The notes under the pieces were generated by a model, which did not search any database, was not told the origin of the DNA, and worked only from the letters and a program-made list of their open reading frames with translations. The position numbers and the translations under genes were made by a program. Shown here piece after piece: positions 1 to 8,381 of a stretch of DNA of 64,000 nt (position 1 is its first letter; each line of letters begins with the position of its first letter). Location: contig NZ_CP086136.1 of assembly GCF_017565645.3 (NCBI RefSeq), forward strand, positions 3,207,501 through 3,271,500, read 5' to 3'. Origin of the DNA: Bradyrhizobium barranii subsp. barranii. GTDB lineage: Bacteria > Pseudomonadota > Alphaproteobacteria > Rhizobiales > Xanthobacteraceae.

Positions 1-266
1 AAGCCGATCGAGGCGCCGAGCACGGCCCACCCCGCCGCTATGCCCGACTGAAACGCTTCCTGCGCCGTGCCGACGGCCGATTTGGCGCCGACGAATTCAG
101 ACATCATCAGCACGCCGACGACCACCGCCGGCATCGCGCGTGCGCCCGTCATGAACTGATCGCTGGTCCTGCTGCGCAGCCTGAACGTGAGCCAGGACGT
201 GAAGGCGATGTAGGCGACGATCATCGCGACGATGAGCGTGCTGTCGCCATTGAGGATGGCTTGCAT
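1..266 (-). CDS. sodium:solute symporter family protein, N-terminal fragment
   Basis: The first 88 codons of a gene that runs off the left edge. Translated from the ATG at 264-266 it begins MQAILNGDSTLIVAMIVAYI and shows one complete hydrophobic segment, a short basic turn (FRLRSRTSDQFMTGARAM) and the start of a second segment rich in G, A and V (VVVGVLMMSEFVGAKSAVGTAQ). This start, with an outward N-terminus and a first cytoplasmic loop ending in a D-x-F-x-x-G-R-like stretch, is typical of the sodium:solute symporter (SSSF) family, which couples Na+ entry to uptake of small organic solutes. It lies downstream of an amidohydrolase and an enolase-superfamily enzyme on the same strand, so it may import their substrate. 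The substrate cannot be told from the fragment. Confidence 0.7.
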   Translation of the reverse strand, partial: MQAILNGDSTLIVAMIVAYIAFTSWLTFRLRSRTSDQFMTGARAMPAVVVGVLMMSEFVGAKSAVGTAQEAFQSGIAAGWAVLGASIG

Positions 267-330
267 CGATGACGTTTCCTCTGGTGGCGCGGATGCGGTG
301 TTGTGAGCCCGCTTGGTCCCGCTGCAGTTT

Positions 331-353
331 GTTCGGAATGCGAACAATTGTTC
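331..353. promoter_or_regulatory. overlapping palindromes upstream of the symporter gene (candidate operator)
   Basis: GTTCG-N5-CGAAC (331-345) overlaps a perfect 12-bp palindrome GAACAATTGTTC (342-353), 65 to 88 bases upstream of the symporter start. GTTCG-N5-CGAAC resembles sites bound by IclR-type regulators; that attribution is inference. The rest of the 293-base gap between the symporter and the amidohydrolase shows nothing I recognise. Confidence 0.4.
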
Positions 354-559
354 TTTAATTTCATTATTCCTGCCCGCACGTCCCGCGTCAAGCGCGCGCA
401 GCGGTGCGGTGCTGCAACGCACCCGGTCGGGCAGTCATCGCCGCTGCATGTTCAAAGGGTTGCAGGCCAAAGAAAAAGTGTCGGTGGGACAGTGCGGCGG
501 GACGGTCGGCGCACGGCCGACGTCATGCGCAGGGAATCCGAGGTCCTGCCGTTCCGGGG

Positions 560-1708
560 TCAGTTCGACTTCAGCGCCACCTTGGCGACCTCGGCCATCC
601 AGCTCGAGGCGACCGGCAAAATCGCGTCGTTGAAATCGTAGCGCGGGCCGTGCAGCTCGGCGCCGTCGCGCAATTCACCGTTGCCGATCCAGGCGAAGGC
701 GCCGGGGCACTGCTTGAGGAAGAAGGCGAAATCCTCGCCGGCCATGCTCGGCGCGAGATCGCGTCGCACCTCGGTCTGCACCCTCTCCGCGGCAAGGCGC
801 GCCAGGCCCGCCTCGGCAGGCGTGTTGACCACCACGCCGACGCCCATGACGATTTCGGGCGTGACCTTGACGCCGAAGGTCGTTGCAATGCCTGCGCAGA
901 CCTCTCCGATCCGCGCCAGGATGACGTCCTTCACCGCGTCGCGATGATACCGCAGCGTGCCGCCGATGGTGACGCGTCCTGCGATCTGGTTGCGCGCCGT
1001 GCCGCCTTCGAGCGTGCACAGCGAGAGCACGGCGGTGTCGAGCGGATCGATGCTGCGCGACACGACCGATTGCAGCGCCACGATCAGGTGTCCCGCCGCC
1101 ATGACGGGATCGCGGGTCAGATGCGGCATGCCGGCATGTCCGGCATGGCCGTCGATGGTGATGCTGACGCGTCCGCCGGAGGCCATCACGACGCCGTCGT
1201 GGACCGCAATGGTGCCGGCTGCGAGCCCGGGCCAGTTGTGGAAGCCGAACACCCGCGTCATCGGAAAGCGGTCGAACAGGCCGGCGCCGACCATCGCGCG
1301 CGCGCCGCCAAGTCCTTCCTCGGCCGGCTGGAAGATGAAGTCGACGGTGCCGCTCCAGCCGGTGTCGGCCACCAGCAGCGCGGCCGCGCCGAGCAGCGAG
1401 GCGGTGTGCCCGTCATGACCGCAGGCATGCATCACGCCTGATGTCGTCGAGGCGTAGGGCAGGCCGGTGTCCTCGGTGATCGGCAGCGCATCCATGTCGG
1501 CGCGCAGGCCGACGCGGCCCTGCGCCGCCCCTCGCGTCAGCGTCGCAACGACGCCGTGGCCGCCGATGCCCGCTTCGAAGGGAATGCCGAGCTCGGTGAG
1601 CTTCTCCTGCACGAAGGCCGAGGTGGCCTTCTCGTGGAGGCCCAGTTCCGGGTGCGCATGCAGATGCCGGCGCCACTGGGTCAGTTTCTGGTGCAGCTCG
1701 GGGGGCAA
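560..1708 (-). CDS. M20 family metallo-amidohydrolase (hippurate hydrolase-like)
   Basis: A 382-residue protein of the M20D amidohydrolase family, cytoplasmic zinc or manganese enzymes that cleave N-acyl amino acids and similar amides. The di-metal site is visible as C96-G-H98-D-G-H101, with the general base pair in QPAEEG further on and the lid-domain glycine/histidine stretch GHAGHAGMP. The length is normal for the family. The start is a TTG at 1706-1708, because no ATG or GTG lies in frame close upstream and the N-terminus (PPELHQKLTQWRRHLHAHPELG) aligns with the usual family start; the ribosome site is poor, so the true start is uncertain. It sits between an enolase-superfamily gene and a symporter gene on the same strand, which suggests a scavenging pathway for an amide or an acylated acid. 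The exact substrate is unknown. Confidence 0.85.
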   Translation of the reverse strand: MPPELHQKLTQWRRHLHAHPELGLHEKATSAFVQEKLTELGIPFEAGIGGHGVVATLTRGAAQGRVGLRADMDALPITEDTGLPYASTTSGVMHACGHDGHTASLLGAAALLVADTGWSGTVDFIFQPAEEGLGGARAMVGAGLFDRFPMTRVFGFHNWPGLAAGTIAVHDGVVMASGGRVSITIDGHAGHAGMPHLTRDPVMAAGHLIVALQSVVSRSIDPLDTAVLSLCTLEGGTARNQIAGRVTIGGTLRYHRDAVKDVILARIGEVCAGIATTFGVKVTPEIVMGVGVVVNTPAEAGLARLAAERVQTEVRRDLAPSMAGEDFAFFLKQCPGAFAWIGNGELRDGAELHGPRYDFNDAILPVASSWMAEVAKVALKSN

Positions 1709-1810
1709 AGCGGGGATCTTTCGTAAGGAGGGCCGGCTAATGCCAGCATAGCCGAATATTGAGCCGACCCGTCAAGCGCCTGCGAGTGTCTCGCGTGCAG
1801 CAACATCGTC

Positions 1811-1978
1811 ATGGCCGGGCATAGCCGTCCGAAGGACGGCGTCGCTTCCGCTCGCCATAGCCGTCCGAAGGACGGCGTCGCTTCCGCTCGCCATAGCCGT
1901 CCGAAGGACGGCGTCGCTTCCGCTCGCCATAGCCGTCCGAAGGACGGCGTCGCTTCCGCTCGCCTATGACCCGGCCAT
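1811..1978. repeat. four perfect 36-bp tandem repeats inside a palindromic intergenic element
   Basis: Four head-to-tail 36-bp copies occupy 1820-1855, 1856-1891, 1892-1927 and 1928-1963 with no visible differences. Each contains the hairpin GCCGTCC-GAA-GGACGGC. The array is bounded by near-perfect inverted ends, ATGGCCGGGCATAG at 1811 and CTATGACCCGGCCAT ending at 1978. It fills most of the 301-base gap between the two flanking genes. There are no spacers, so it is not a CRISPR array. Mobile palindromic intergenic elements of this kind are common in Bradyrhizobium. Confidence 0.9.
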
Positions 1979-2009
1979 CCACGTCTTGCTTCGGCCATGA
2001 CGAATTGCC

Positions 2010-3098
2010 CTACGGCGAGAGCTTCGCCAGCCCTTTCCAGTCGAAGCTGATGCCATGGCCCGGACGGTCCGGCGCCAGCGCCTTGCCGTCCTCGAGCACC
2101 AGCGGGTGCTCGATATACTTGTCCAGCCCGAATCCATGCGCTTCCAGATACGAGCGGTTCGGGCAGGCCGCGAGCAGATGCACCGTGATGTCGTGCGCGC
2201 CGTGGCTGGTGACCGGGAGATTGAACGCCTCCGCCAGCCGCGCGATCTTCATGAACGCACTCACGCCACCGCAATTGGTGACGTCAGGCTCGGGATAGGA
2301 TACCGCGCCGGCGACGATGTAGTTCTTGAACTCCCACAGCGAGCGCAGATTCTCGCCGGCCGCGATCGGCACGCCGCCGGCCTGCATGATGCGGGCATGG
2401 CCCGCGACGTCGTCGGGGATAACAGGCTCCTCGAGCCAGGTGAGGTCGTAGGGGACGAAGGCGCGGGCGGCGCGGATCGCGTCCTCGACCGTCCATTTCA
2501 TGTTGGCGTCCGCCATCAGCGGAAAGCCGTCGCCGAGATGTTTGCGCATGGCCGCGACGCGCGCGACGTCGGATTTGAGATCGGGCCGGCCGACCTTCAT
2601 CTTGATGGCGCGAAAGCCCTTGGCGAGGTTGCCGTCGGTCTGGGCGAGCAGCGCCTCGACGGAGAGATCGAGGTCGATGCCGCCGGCATAGCAGGGCACG
2701 TGCGCATCGAAGCCGCCGAGCAGGTGGAACAGCGGCAATTTCGCGCGCCGCGCCTTCAGGTCCCACAACGCGATGTCGAGCGCGGACAGCGCCAGCACCG
2801 CCGGTCCGCCGCGCCCGCCATAATGCAGGCCCCACCAGACGTGATGCCAGATCGCTTCGGTGTCGTCGGCCTCGCGTCCTTCGACGAGTGGCGGGATCTC
2901 GCGCTTGAGGATGTCCGCAGTCGCCCCGCCATTGCGCCCGACCGTGTAGGTGTAGCCGACGCCTTCCGCGCCGTCGGCATCGCGGATGCGGCAGGTGATC
3001 AGCTCGAATGCCGCGATCTCGCCATGCGTGGAGTCGGACAGCGTGACGGGGAGAGGGATCCGGTAGAACCCGGTCTCGATTGTCGAGATGCGTGCCAT
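2010..3098 (-). CDS. mandelate racemase/muconate lactonizing (enolase superfamily) enzyme
   Basis: A 362-residue cytoplasmic enzyme of the enolase superfamily, which abstracts a proton next to a carboxylate and stabilises the enolate on a Mg2+ ion. The catalytic K166-M-K168 motif on barrel strand 2, metal ligands D197, E223 and E249, and the histidine of SHG (H299), with D272 as its likely partner, mark the mandelate racemase subgroup. That subgroup includes racemases and acid-sugar dehydratases. The start is the ATG at 3096-3098 behind a good GGAAGG ribosome site; a longer in-frame extension upstream covers low-complexity sequence and repeats and is not credible. It is the first of a possible three-gene run with the amidohydrolase and the symporter, although a 300-base repeat element intervenes. 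The substrate is not predictable from sequence alone. Confidence 0.88.
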   Translation of the reverse strand: MARISTIETGFYRIPLPVTLSDSTHGEIAAFELITCRIRDADGAEGVGYTYTVGRNGGATADILKREIPPLVEGREADDTEAIWHHVWWGLHYGGRGGPAVLALSALDIALWDLKARRAKLPLFHLLGGFDAHVPCYAGGIDLDLSVEALLAQTDGNLAKGFRAIKMKVGRPDLKSDVARVAAMRKHLGDGFPLMADANMKWTVEDAIRAARAFVPYDLTWLEEPVIPDDVAGHARIMQAGGVPIAAGENLRSLWEFKNYIVAGAVSYPEPDVTNCGGVSAFMKIARLAEAFNLPVTSHGAHDITVHLLAACPNRSYLEAHGFGLDKYIEHPLVLEDGKALAPDRPGHGISFDWKGLAKLSP

Positions 3099-3228
3099 GT
3101 TTCCTTCCTGCTTTTCCTTGCAGGCTAGGCCGGCCGCGCGGTGCGGGCAATCCGCCTCGAGCGGGAGGCAGGTCTGCCGCCGTATCGGCCGGGTGCGTCG
3201 TCGCGACGCGGTTCGCCGAGCGGCAGTT

Positions 3229-3317
3229 CGTAGGGTGGGCAAAGGAGCGCAGCGACGTGCCCACCATCGCGCGACAAACGGACACTGGTGGGCGCGCTTC
3301 GCTTTGCCCACCCTACG
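3229..3317. repeat. palindromic intergenic repeat (CGTAGGGTGGGCAAAG type)
   Basis: The arm CGTAGGGTGGGCAAAG at 3229 returns inverted as CTTTGCCCACCCTACG ending at 3317, with a second inner pair (GTGCCCACCA / TGGTGGGCGC). This could fold into a long hairpin. It lies between the enolase-superfamily gene and the small exported protein gene and looks like a mobile palindromic repeat. Confidence 0.85.
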
Positions 3318-3364
3318 AGACCGGCTCCAGGTCTGGATCATCGATCCGGCGCGGGTGATCCCGC

Positions 3365-3910
3365 TCAGCGCTTGGTGGCGTAATAATTGATGCTGATCGA
3401 GGCCCGGTACGGCGAGGTTCGCCACATCGACATCTCAAGCGTGTCGCCACTGCCGGCGCCGACTTGCCAGCTCGCCAGACGATGATTGTCGTCGTTGGAC
3501 GGCTTGTCGGTCCGCTCACGGGCCTTCAAGGATGTCTCGATCAGGCCGGGCAGCGCGTCGGCCGAGATGCCGACGGCCGACACGGTGCAGGTCACGCTCG
3601 GACCATCGTCGGGACCTGCGAAATAGGCCGTCATGCTCCCGAGACTCTCGCCCCGCCTGATCAGCTTGGCCGAGTAGAGAACGTCGATTTTTGCTCCACG
3701 CTCCATCTCGGCCGTGATCGGGCTGCCGTCACTGACAAAGCCCAGACCCGCTGCGATGCGCTCGACCTGGCTCGGCCTGGCCGGCTTGGGCGCGCAGATC
3801 CTTGCGAACAGATCAACCAGCAGGGCGCTGTTGTCCTCTTCCGCGCCGGCCGCGCTCGCAAGCGCCAGCAGCGCAAATCCCGCGAGCGCGAACCGGACCA
3901 CGCGCCTCAC
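3365..3910 (-). CDS. small exported protein of unknown function
   Basis: A 181-residue protein that I do not recognise. The best start is the GTG at 3908-3910, which overlaps the stop codon of the PepT-like peptidase (GTGA), so the two genes are translationally coupled. From there the product begins MRRVVRFALAGFALLALASAAGA, a clear Sec signal peptide with cleavage expected after AGA. The mature part contains single cysteines in LFARICAPK and SVTCTVSAVG and ends in a beta-rich stretch (TLEMSMWRTSPYRASISINYYATKR). It is probably periplasmic. Coupling to the peptidase suggests co-expression but not a specific role. An ATG farther upstream would lie inside the peptidase gene and is rejected. Confidence 0.7.
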   Translation of the reverse strand: MRRVVRFALAGFALLALASAAGAEEDNSALLVDLFARICAPKPARPSQVERIAAGLGFVSDGSPITAEMERGAKIDVLYSAKLIRRGESLGSMTAYFAGPDDGPSVTCTVSAVGISADALPGLIETSLKARERTDKPSNDDNHRLASWQVGAGSGDTLEMSMWRTSPYRASISINYYATKR

Positions 3911-5100
3911 CGCATTGTCGCGAGCTGCACGGCCAGCGCGCAGGCGCGGTCGTATTCGTCGAGGTTGATCCACTCGTCGATCGTGTGCGCCTCGTTCTGG
4001 CCGGCACCGAAGGTCACGGTGGGAACGCCGTGGCGGACCATCCAGTTGGCATCGAGGCCGCCATTGGCGGTGCGGACGTTCGGGGTGCCGCCGATCGCGG
4101 ACACCGCCTCGACCGCGCGTTTGACGACGGGGAGATTGTCCTTCATGCGGAACGGAAAATAGTCGGTCTCGGCCTTGAACTTGACCTTGCCGGACTTGCC
4201 TTGCGCGTTCGTCACCTTCTTGGCGGCCTTCTCGAACGCGGCCTTGTAGGCCTTGGTGATCTCCTTGAAGAATTTGCCGTCGTGGCTGCGGCTCTCGCCG
4301 CGCACATGGACGTAGTCGGTGACGACGTTGGTGGCATCGCCCGCCGGGCGGCCCTCGCCGCCGGTGACGGGGCCGACATTGCTGGTGCCTTGGCTCTTGC
4401 CCTTCACGACCTTGCCGAACCAGCCGCCGGCCTTCACGTCCGCGAGCGCGAGCGCCATGATCATGGTCGAGGAGATGCCGCGCTCCGGTGCGACGCCCGC
4501 ATGCGAGGCGCGGCCGAAGATCTCGACATTCCAGCGGTCCGCGCCGACGGCGCCGATGATGACGTTGGAGGCCGAGCCGCCGTCATAATTGAAGGCCATC
4601 GCCGGCGAGCCGAGCTCGTCGAGCTTGACGTGGCGCGCGCCGTAGAGCCCGCTCTCTTCGCGCACGCAGAACAGCAGCGTGATCGGGGGATGATCGAGCT
4701 TCTGCTTGGCGAGCTCGGCGGCCAGCGTCACCAGCACGCCGCAGCCGCAGCGGTTGTCGCCGCCGAGTGCGGTCTTGGCCTCGTTGACGATCTTGCGGCC
4801 GGACTTCTTCGGCTTGGCGCCGGCACACAGCGGCACGGTGTCCATGTGGGTCATGAACATGATGCGCGGCTGGTTGTGCAGCGCGCCGCGGCCGGGCAGG
4901 TCGACGATGAGGTTGCCGGTCTCGGTCGGCACGGGAATGCGGGTGTTGGCGTCGTCGAGCCGGATCGCCTTCGCCGGCACGCCGCTCTCCTTTAGCGCGG
5001 CGGTGAGCTCACGCCCGATCGCCGCCTCCTGTCCGGTGACGCCCTCGACGGCGAGGAAGCGCATGAGGCGGTCGGTGGCGGCTTTGGTGTCGACAGGCAT
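3907..5100 (-). CDS. M20 family peptidase, tripeptidase T-like
   Basis: A 397-residue cytoplasmic M20 metallopeptidase related to peptidase T. The metal-site motif THMDTVP places H85 and D87, the bridging aspartate lies in ALGGDNRCGCGVL, the catalytic glutamate pair in REESGLYG, and further ligands in NYDGGSA and near AHTIDEWI. The dimerisation domain motif GRASHAGVAPERG sits mid-protein. The protein is slightly shorter than E. coli PepT. The ATG at 5098-5100 is used. It would release amino acids from tripeptides. A small exported protein gene overlaps its stop codon. Confidence 0.87.
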   Translation of the reverse strand: MPVDTKAATDRLMRFLAVEGVTGQEAAIGRELTAALKESGVPAKAIRLDDANTRIPVPTETGNLIVDLPGRGALHNQPRIMFMTHMDTVPLCAGAKPKKSGRKIVNEAKTALGGDNRCGCGVLVTLAAELAKQKLDHPPITLLFCVREESGLYGARHVKLDELGSPAMAFNYDGGSASNVIIGAVGADRWNVEIFGRASHAGVAPERGISSTMIMALALADVKAGGWFGKVVKGKSQGTSNVGPVTGGEGRPAGDATNVVTDYVHVRGESRSHDGKFFKEITKAYKAAFEKAAKKVTNAQGKSGKVKFKAETDYFPFRMKDNLPVVKRAVEAVSAIGGTPNVRTANGGLDANWMVRHGVPTVTFGAGQNEAHTIDEWINLDEYDRACALAVQLATMR

Positions 5101-5279
5101 GAGGTGGTCCTTTGATGCACGGTACGCGTCAGCATCCTTCGCTGCGCCGTGTTTCGCAAGGCCTCTCGGACAGTCCGGTGAGTTTTAGGGCGGGGCGGGG
5201 ACGACCGCATCAAAGCCACGGCGGTTGCTGGCGGCGGCGCGCCGAACACGACGCGCCGCCGACGCTTTCGGCACAAAAA

Positions 5280-6042
5280 TCAGTATCGCGCGACGAGCGG
5301 GGTGAGGGCAGAATTGAATCGCCAATTCACGCCCAGCATGACGGTTTGCATGTTCTGCCGGACGGTGGCCGGGAAGAAGGGAGTAGCACATCCGGGACTG
5401 CTGGTGCAGTTCAGGGTGTAGCCGTTCGTTCCAAAGTCGAAATAATTGTATTCGGCCTTCAACGACAGGTTTGGCAGCAGCGCATATTCGAGGCCGGCGC
5501 CGACGACGAATCCCGTCACATCGCGCGACCCCTTGAAATCAACCGAGAAGGCGGCAGAAATCGGTCTGCGTCATCTGATAATTGAAGTGGGCGAAGGCGG
5601 CGCCGCCCTTGGCGTAAAACAGCACGCGATCGAAGGCGTAGCCGATGCGGCCGGTCGCGGTGGCGACGCGATCGAGCTGGGTCGTCAGCAGGAAGCCGGC
5701 GGCGCCGCCCGGAATCAGTGTCGTGCTGGTGTCCTTCATATCGGCCCAGTCGAACTGGCCTTCGAGGCCGACCACGAGGGAGCCGACCTGATAGTCGCAG
5801 CCGCCCTGCACACCGGCGAGCCAGCCGCTGTTGTGATTGGCGGTGAATGCTTGCCCGACGATGGGCTGCTGCTCGTTGACCCCGCGGCCACCGCCGCCAT
5901 TGCCGCCGACATAGCAACCGGTCCAGGAGAAGGCCGGGGCCGCAGGCGCCGCCTTGTACGGCATCGACACGTCCGCCGCCATGGCCGAGGTCAACGTCGA
6001 AACGGCCAGCGCAATGGCGCTGAAAAGGGTTTTGGTGGTCAT
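5280..6042 (-). pseudogene. outer-membrane beta-barrel protein (Omp25/RopB-like), frameshifted
   Basis: The first part (ATG at 6040-6042, ribosome site AAGGAAG) encodes a Sec signal peptide ending SAMAADV and then a glycine- and aromatic-rich small outer-membrane barrel: FSWTGCYVGGNGGGG, GWLAGVQGGCDYQVG, ATGRIGYAFDRVLFYAKGGAAFAHFNY. The frame stops at about 5539. The next frame continues the same barrel (SVDFKGSRDVTGFVVGAG, then the terminal strands NYFDFG and MLGVNWRF, ending at 5280). Removing one T from the TTT run (AAA on the plus strand, 5558-5560) rejoins both halves smoothly as TDSAAFSVDFKG. The gene is therefore either broken by a one-base insertion or carries a sequencing error. When intact it belongs to the abundant Rhizobiales outer-membrane immunogenic protein family. 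Confidence 0.85.
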
Positions 6043-6148
6043 GCGAGGATCTTCCTTCAACTAACGGCAATGGCGCCTGAGGCGCATCGTGCGTGTCGGC
6101 ATCGCACAGGCCAGCGACTTCATCTGGTGAGTTGTCCGACTTCGCGAT

Positions 6149-6201
6149 CGGGTCACAGTATCCGGCGAGTCACGCGGCGGCTGTAACCACCGGGTCACAG
6201 T
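6149..6201. promoter_or_regulatory. paired direct repeat CGGGTCACAGT upstream of the barrel gene
   Basis: CGGGTCACAGT occurs at 6149-6159 and again at 6191-6201, exactly 42 bases apart (four helical turns), with the related inverted CTGTAACC at 6181-6188. The sites lie about 110 to 160 bases upstream of the barrel gene start, which fits a regulator binding site. No regulator is identified. Confidence 0.3.
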
Positions 6202-6300
6202 GGAAATAACGGCCACTGCAGGTTGCGACTTTTCACAGAGGCTGGCGCGACAGGAAGAATCGGGAGCATCCCCTGCGCCACGCTGTTGTACGAGGCTGCT

Positions 6301-7545
6301 TCACGCAGTGCGCGTATAGGCCAGGAAGATCAGCGCGCCCAGAAGTAGCGCCGCCGCCATGAACAGCAGCACCGCCGGCAGCCCCGCGAATGCCGCCACC
6401 GCGCCTGTCATCGACTGCATCAGGGCGGCGCCGAGGAAGAAGGCGAGGTTGATCGCCGCGAGCGCCTTGCCCGCGGTTTGCGCATCGACCAGCTGCCGCG
6501 ACATGCCGAACAGCAGCGGCTGGGCGGAGGTCGCAAGGCCGATGAGCACGAACAGCACGAGATCATATTGTGGCGGCATCACGGGAACGCCGAACAGGAT
6601 CGCGACTGCATAATGCGGCGCCCCCAGCGCCATCAGCGCCAGCAGCAGCGCGCCGACCATATGCGTGCCCGCCACCAGCTCGCGGCGGCGACTGAGCCTG
6701 CGGTCGATCATGCCGATGCACAGGGGACCTGCGATCATCGCCAGCGTGAACGCGCCGAGCTGGTTGCCGGCCTCGACCCGCGTCAGTCCCTTGATCTCCA
6801 TCAGCCAAGGTCCGCCCCACAGGCCGCGCAGCACCAGCGAGGTCGCGAGCGACACCAGCGCCAGCGCGATCAGGCCACGCAGGGGGCGCGAGAGTCCGAG
6901 CCTGAGCACCTCGATCATCTGCGACAGCGGCGAGGACTCGTCCTTGTGCTCGGCCGGCTGCCTCGGCACCAGCACGAACACCGCGAGCGCGACGAGGACG
7001 CCGCCGAGCGCCGAGATCCAGAATCCGGCGCGCCAGCCGTAGTGATCGACCACGAAGGCGAGCGGGCTCGACGACAGCAGCATGCCGATATTGCCGATCG
7101 AGAGGATCGCGCCGGACCACAGCCCGAACCGCGCCGCCGACAATTGCTTGGCCGCCAGCGTCATTGGGCACATCAGCATGCCTGATGTCGCGATGCCGAG
7201 CATCACCTGCCCGACCGCAAAACTTTCCGGCCCCGTCGCGAATCCCGACGCGATGGCGCCGATCACGGTTCCCGCAAGCAGGCTCAGCGACACCGGCCGC
7301 ACGCCAAAGCGATCCATCGCCGCGCCGACCGGAATCTGCGCGGCGGCAAAGGCAAAGGGATAGACCGAGGTGAGGCTCGCCAGCGCCTGCGGCTCGATGT
7401 GGAAATCCGCCGCCATCAGGTCGAGGCTGACGGCGGGAATCGTGCGCAGCAGGGTCGAGAGCATGTGCCCGCAGGCGAGCGCAAGCAGCGCAAAGATCAG
7501 CGCGCGGGTGCCATCTCCCGCGTTATCAGTGGCAACCGCACTCAT
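6301..7545 (-). CDS. MFS transporter
   Basis: A 414-residue inner-membrane protein with about twelve hydrophobic segments in two halves, typical of the major facilitator superfamily. The loop between segments 2 and 3 reads GAAMDRFGVRPVSL, matching the MFS G-x-x-x-D-R-x-G-R/V-R signature, and the charged central loop PRQPAEHKDESS separates the halves. The ATG at 7543-7545 is used. The cytoplasmic N-terminus is short and no extra domains are present. The gene stands alone on the minus strand, with the small membrane protein gene 196 bases upstream. The substrate is unknown; the family includes drug exporters and metabolite porters. Confidence 0.85.
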   Translation of the reverse strand: MSAVATDNAGDGTRALIFALLALACGHMLSTLLRTIPAVSLDLMAADFHIEPQALASLTSVYPFAFAAAQIPVGAAMDRFGVRPVSLSLLAGTVIGAIASGFATGPESFAVGQVMLGIATSGMLMCPMTLAAKQLSAARFGLWSGAILSIGNIGMLLSSSPLAFVVDHYGWRAGFWISALGGVLVALAVFVLVPRQPAEHKDESSPLSQMIEVLRLGLSRPLRGLIALALVSLATSLVLRGLWGGPWLMEIKGLTRVEAGNQLGAFTLAMIAGPLCIGMIDRRLSRRRELVAGTHMVGALLLALMALGAPHYAVAILFGVPVMPPQYDLVLFVLIGLATSAQPLLFGMSRQLVDAQTAGKALAAINLAFFLGAALMQSMTGAVAAFAGLPAVLLFMAAALLLGALIFLAYTRTA

Positions 7546-7741
7546 CAGCGTCCCGTCCCGGCGAGGGTTTCGGCCGAGTTACACGATTGGCGGGACGGTG
7601 CCAATGGGGTCTTCCGGACCTTCGTTCCTCGTTGAAGGCAAGCCGGACATCGCTGACATCCGTGCGAACGCCGGTTGGCCGACACGCCTGCCGCTGAAAC
7701 TGCGATTCGTCGTTACGTCGTCAGTTGATGACGAACGCTGT

Positions 7742-8026
7742 TCAATTCTTGCATTCCGATTTATCGAAGCAAAGGTTCGATTGCTCGAGCCTGGAAAAGT
7801 CCTCTGTTGCAATGAATACGAGAAGCCCGAGCAGAACCATTGCCGCGATGTTGGAACGCATGCTGGGGCGGCTCTCGACAGTGGCGCGATGGTGTTCGAA
7901 CTTCGAGAGGTCGAGCATGCGCAAGATGTTGTCGGGCCGTGCATCATCGACCGGATCTCTGCCGCCTCCCGATCGCGTTCGAAACGGTACGACATTTCCC
8001 TGGTGGTTCGGTTGATCAGCCTTCAT
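7742..8026 (-). CDS. small single-span membrane protein, hypothetical
   Basis: A 94-residue protein starting at the ATG at 8024-8026 behind GAGG, beginning MKADQPNHQGNVVPFRTRSG. The N-terminal half is polar and cytoplasmic with VVPF and DLSKFEHHRA stretches. One membrane segment follows (SNIAAMVLLGLLVFIATEDF), then a short tail with two cysteines (SNLCFDKSECKN). I recognise this shape (MKADQPNHQGNVVPFR, then a single span, then a two-cysteine tail) as a small conserved protein of Bradyrhizobium, from memory only. The function is unknown. An upstream ATG at 8044 has no ribosome site. It is divergent from the RND efflux operon. Confidence 0.6.
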   Translation of the reverse strand: MKADQPNHQGNVVPFRTRSGGGRDPVDDARPDNILRMLDLSKFEHHRATVESRPSMRSNIAAMVLLGLLVFIATEDFSRLEQSNLCFDKSECKN

Positions 8027-8381
8027 CCCGCGCCTCGTTCCCATCAAGCAGCGCTTGCTGAGTTTCAATGATAAGGCCTGACTTGAGGCGAGCGATCCTG
8101 AAATTCGCGAGCGCTGGCGCAATTCAGCGTGATGCCGCGGTGACCTCTCACGTCTCTCCATTTCGTTTCTGTTTGTTTCTGCCTCTCCTTCGTTGGACGG
8201 CTTTGATCGAGCGACTGCGTTTTGCGGCGAGCGAACATGAAAATTTGTACAGATTTTCGCACGCGATCGTCATTTTGACGCTGGGATTTTGTCCGCGATA
8301 CTTCCAATCAGAGGCGGCGGTTTCACCTGCAATCAGTCGGGTCACCCGTAGGCAGGTACAAACAGTTAGAGGGCCATCAAT
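8027..8381. other. divergent intergenic region upstream of the RND operon
   Basis: This is 355 bases of lower-GC sequence between divergent genes. It holds an inverted repeat GAAAAT-N8-ATTTTC at 8239-8258, with GTACA inside the spacer, that could be an operator for the efflux operon. No reading frame with coding character was seen. Confidence 0.4.

Noticed and set aside
1820..1963. CRISPR-like array because of the 36-bp period
   Set aside because: The copies abut with no spacers and contain a short mobile-type hairpin; no cas genes nearby.
1681..2274. A 197-codon minus-strand frame with a 12-residue repeat (AEATPSFGRLWR) four times
   Set aside because: It is the translation of the 36-bp DNA repeat, which is a multiple of three, plus shadow sequence of the neighbouring gene; no ribosome site or domain.
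7579..7995. A 138-codon minus-strand frame overlapping the small membrane protein gene
   Set aside because: Low-quality arginine/serine-rich composition; the overlapping frame with a membrane segment and a ribosome site is the better gene.
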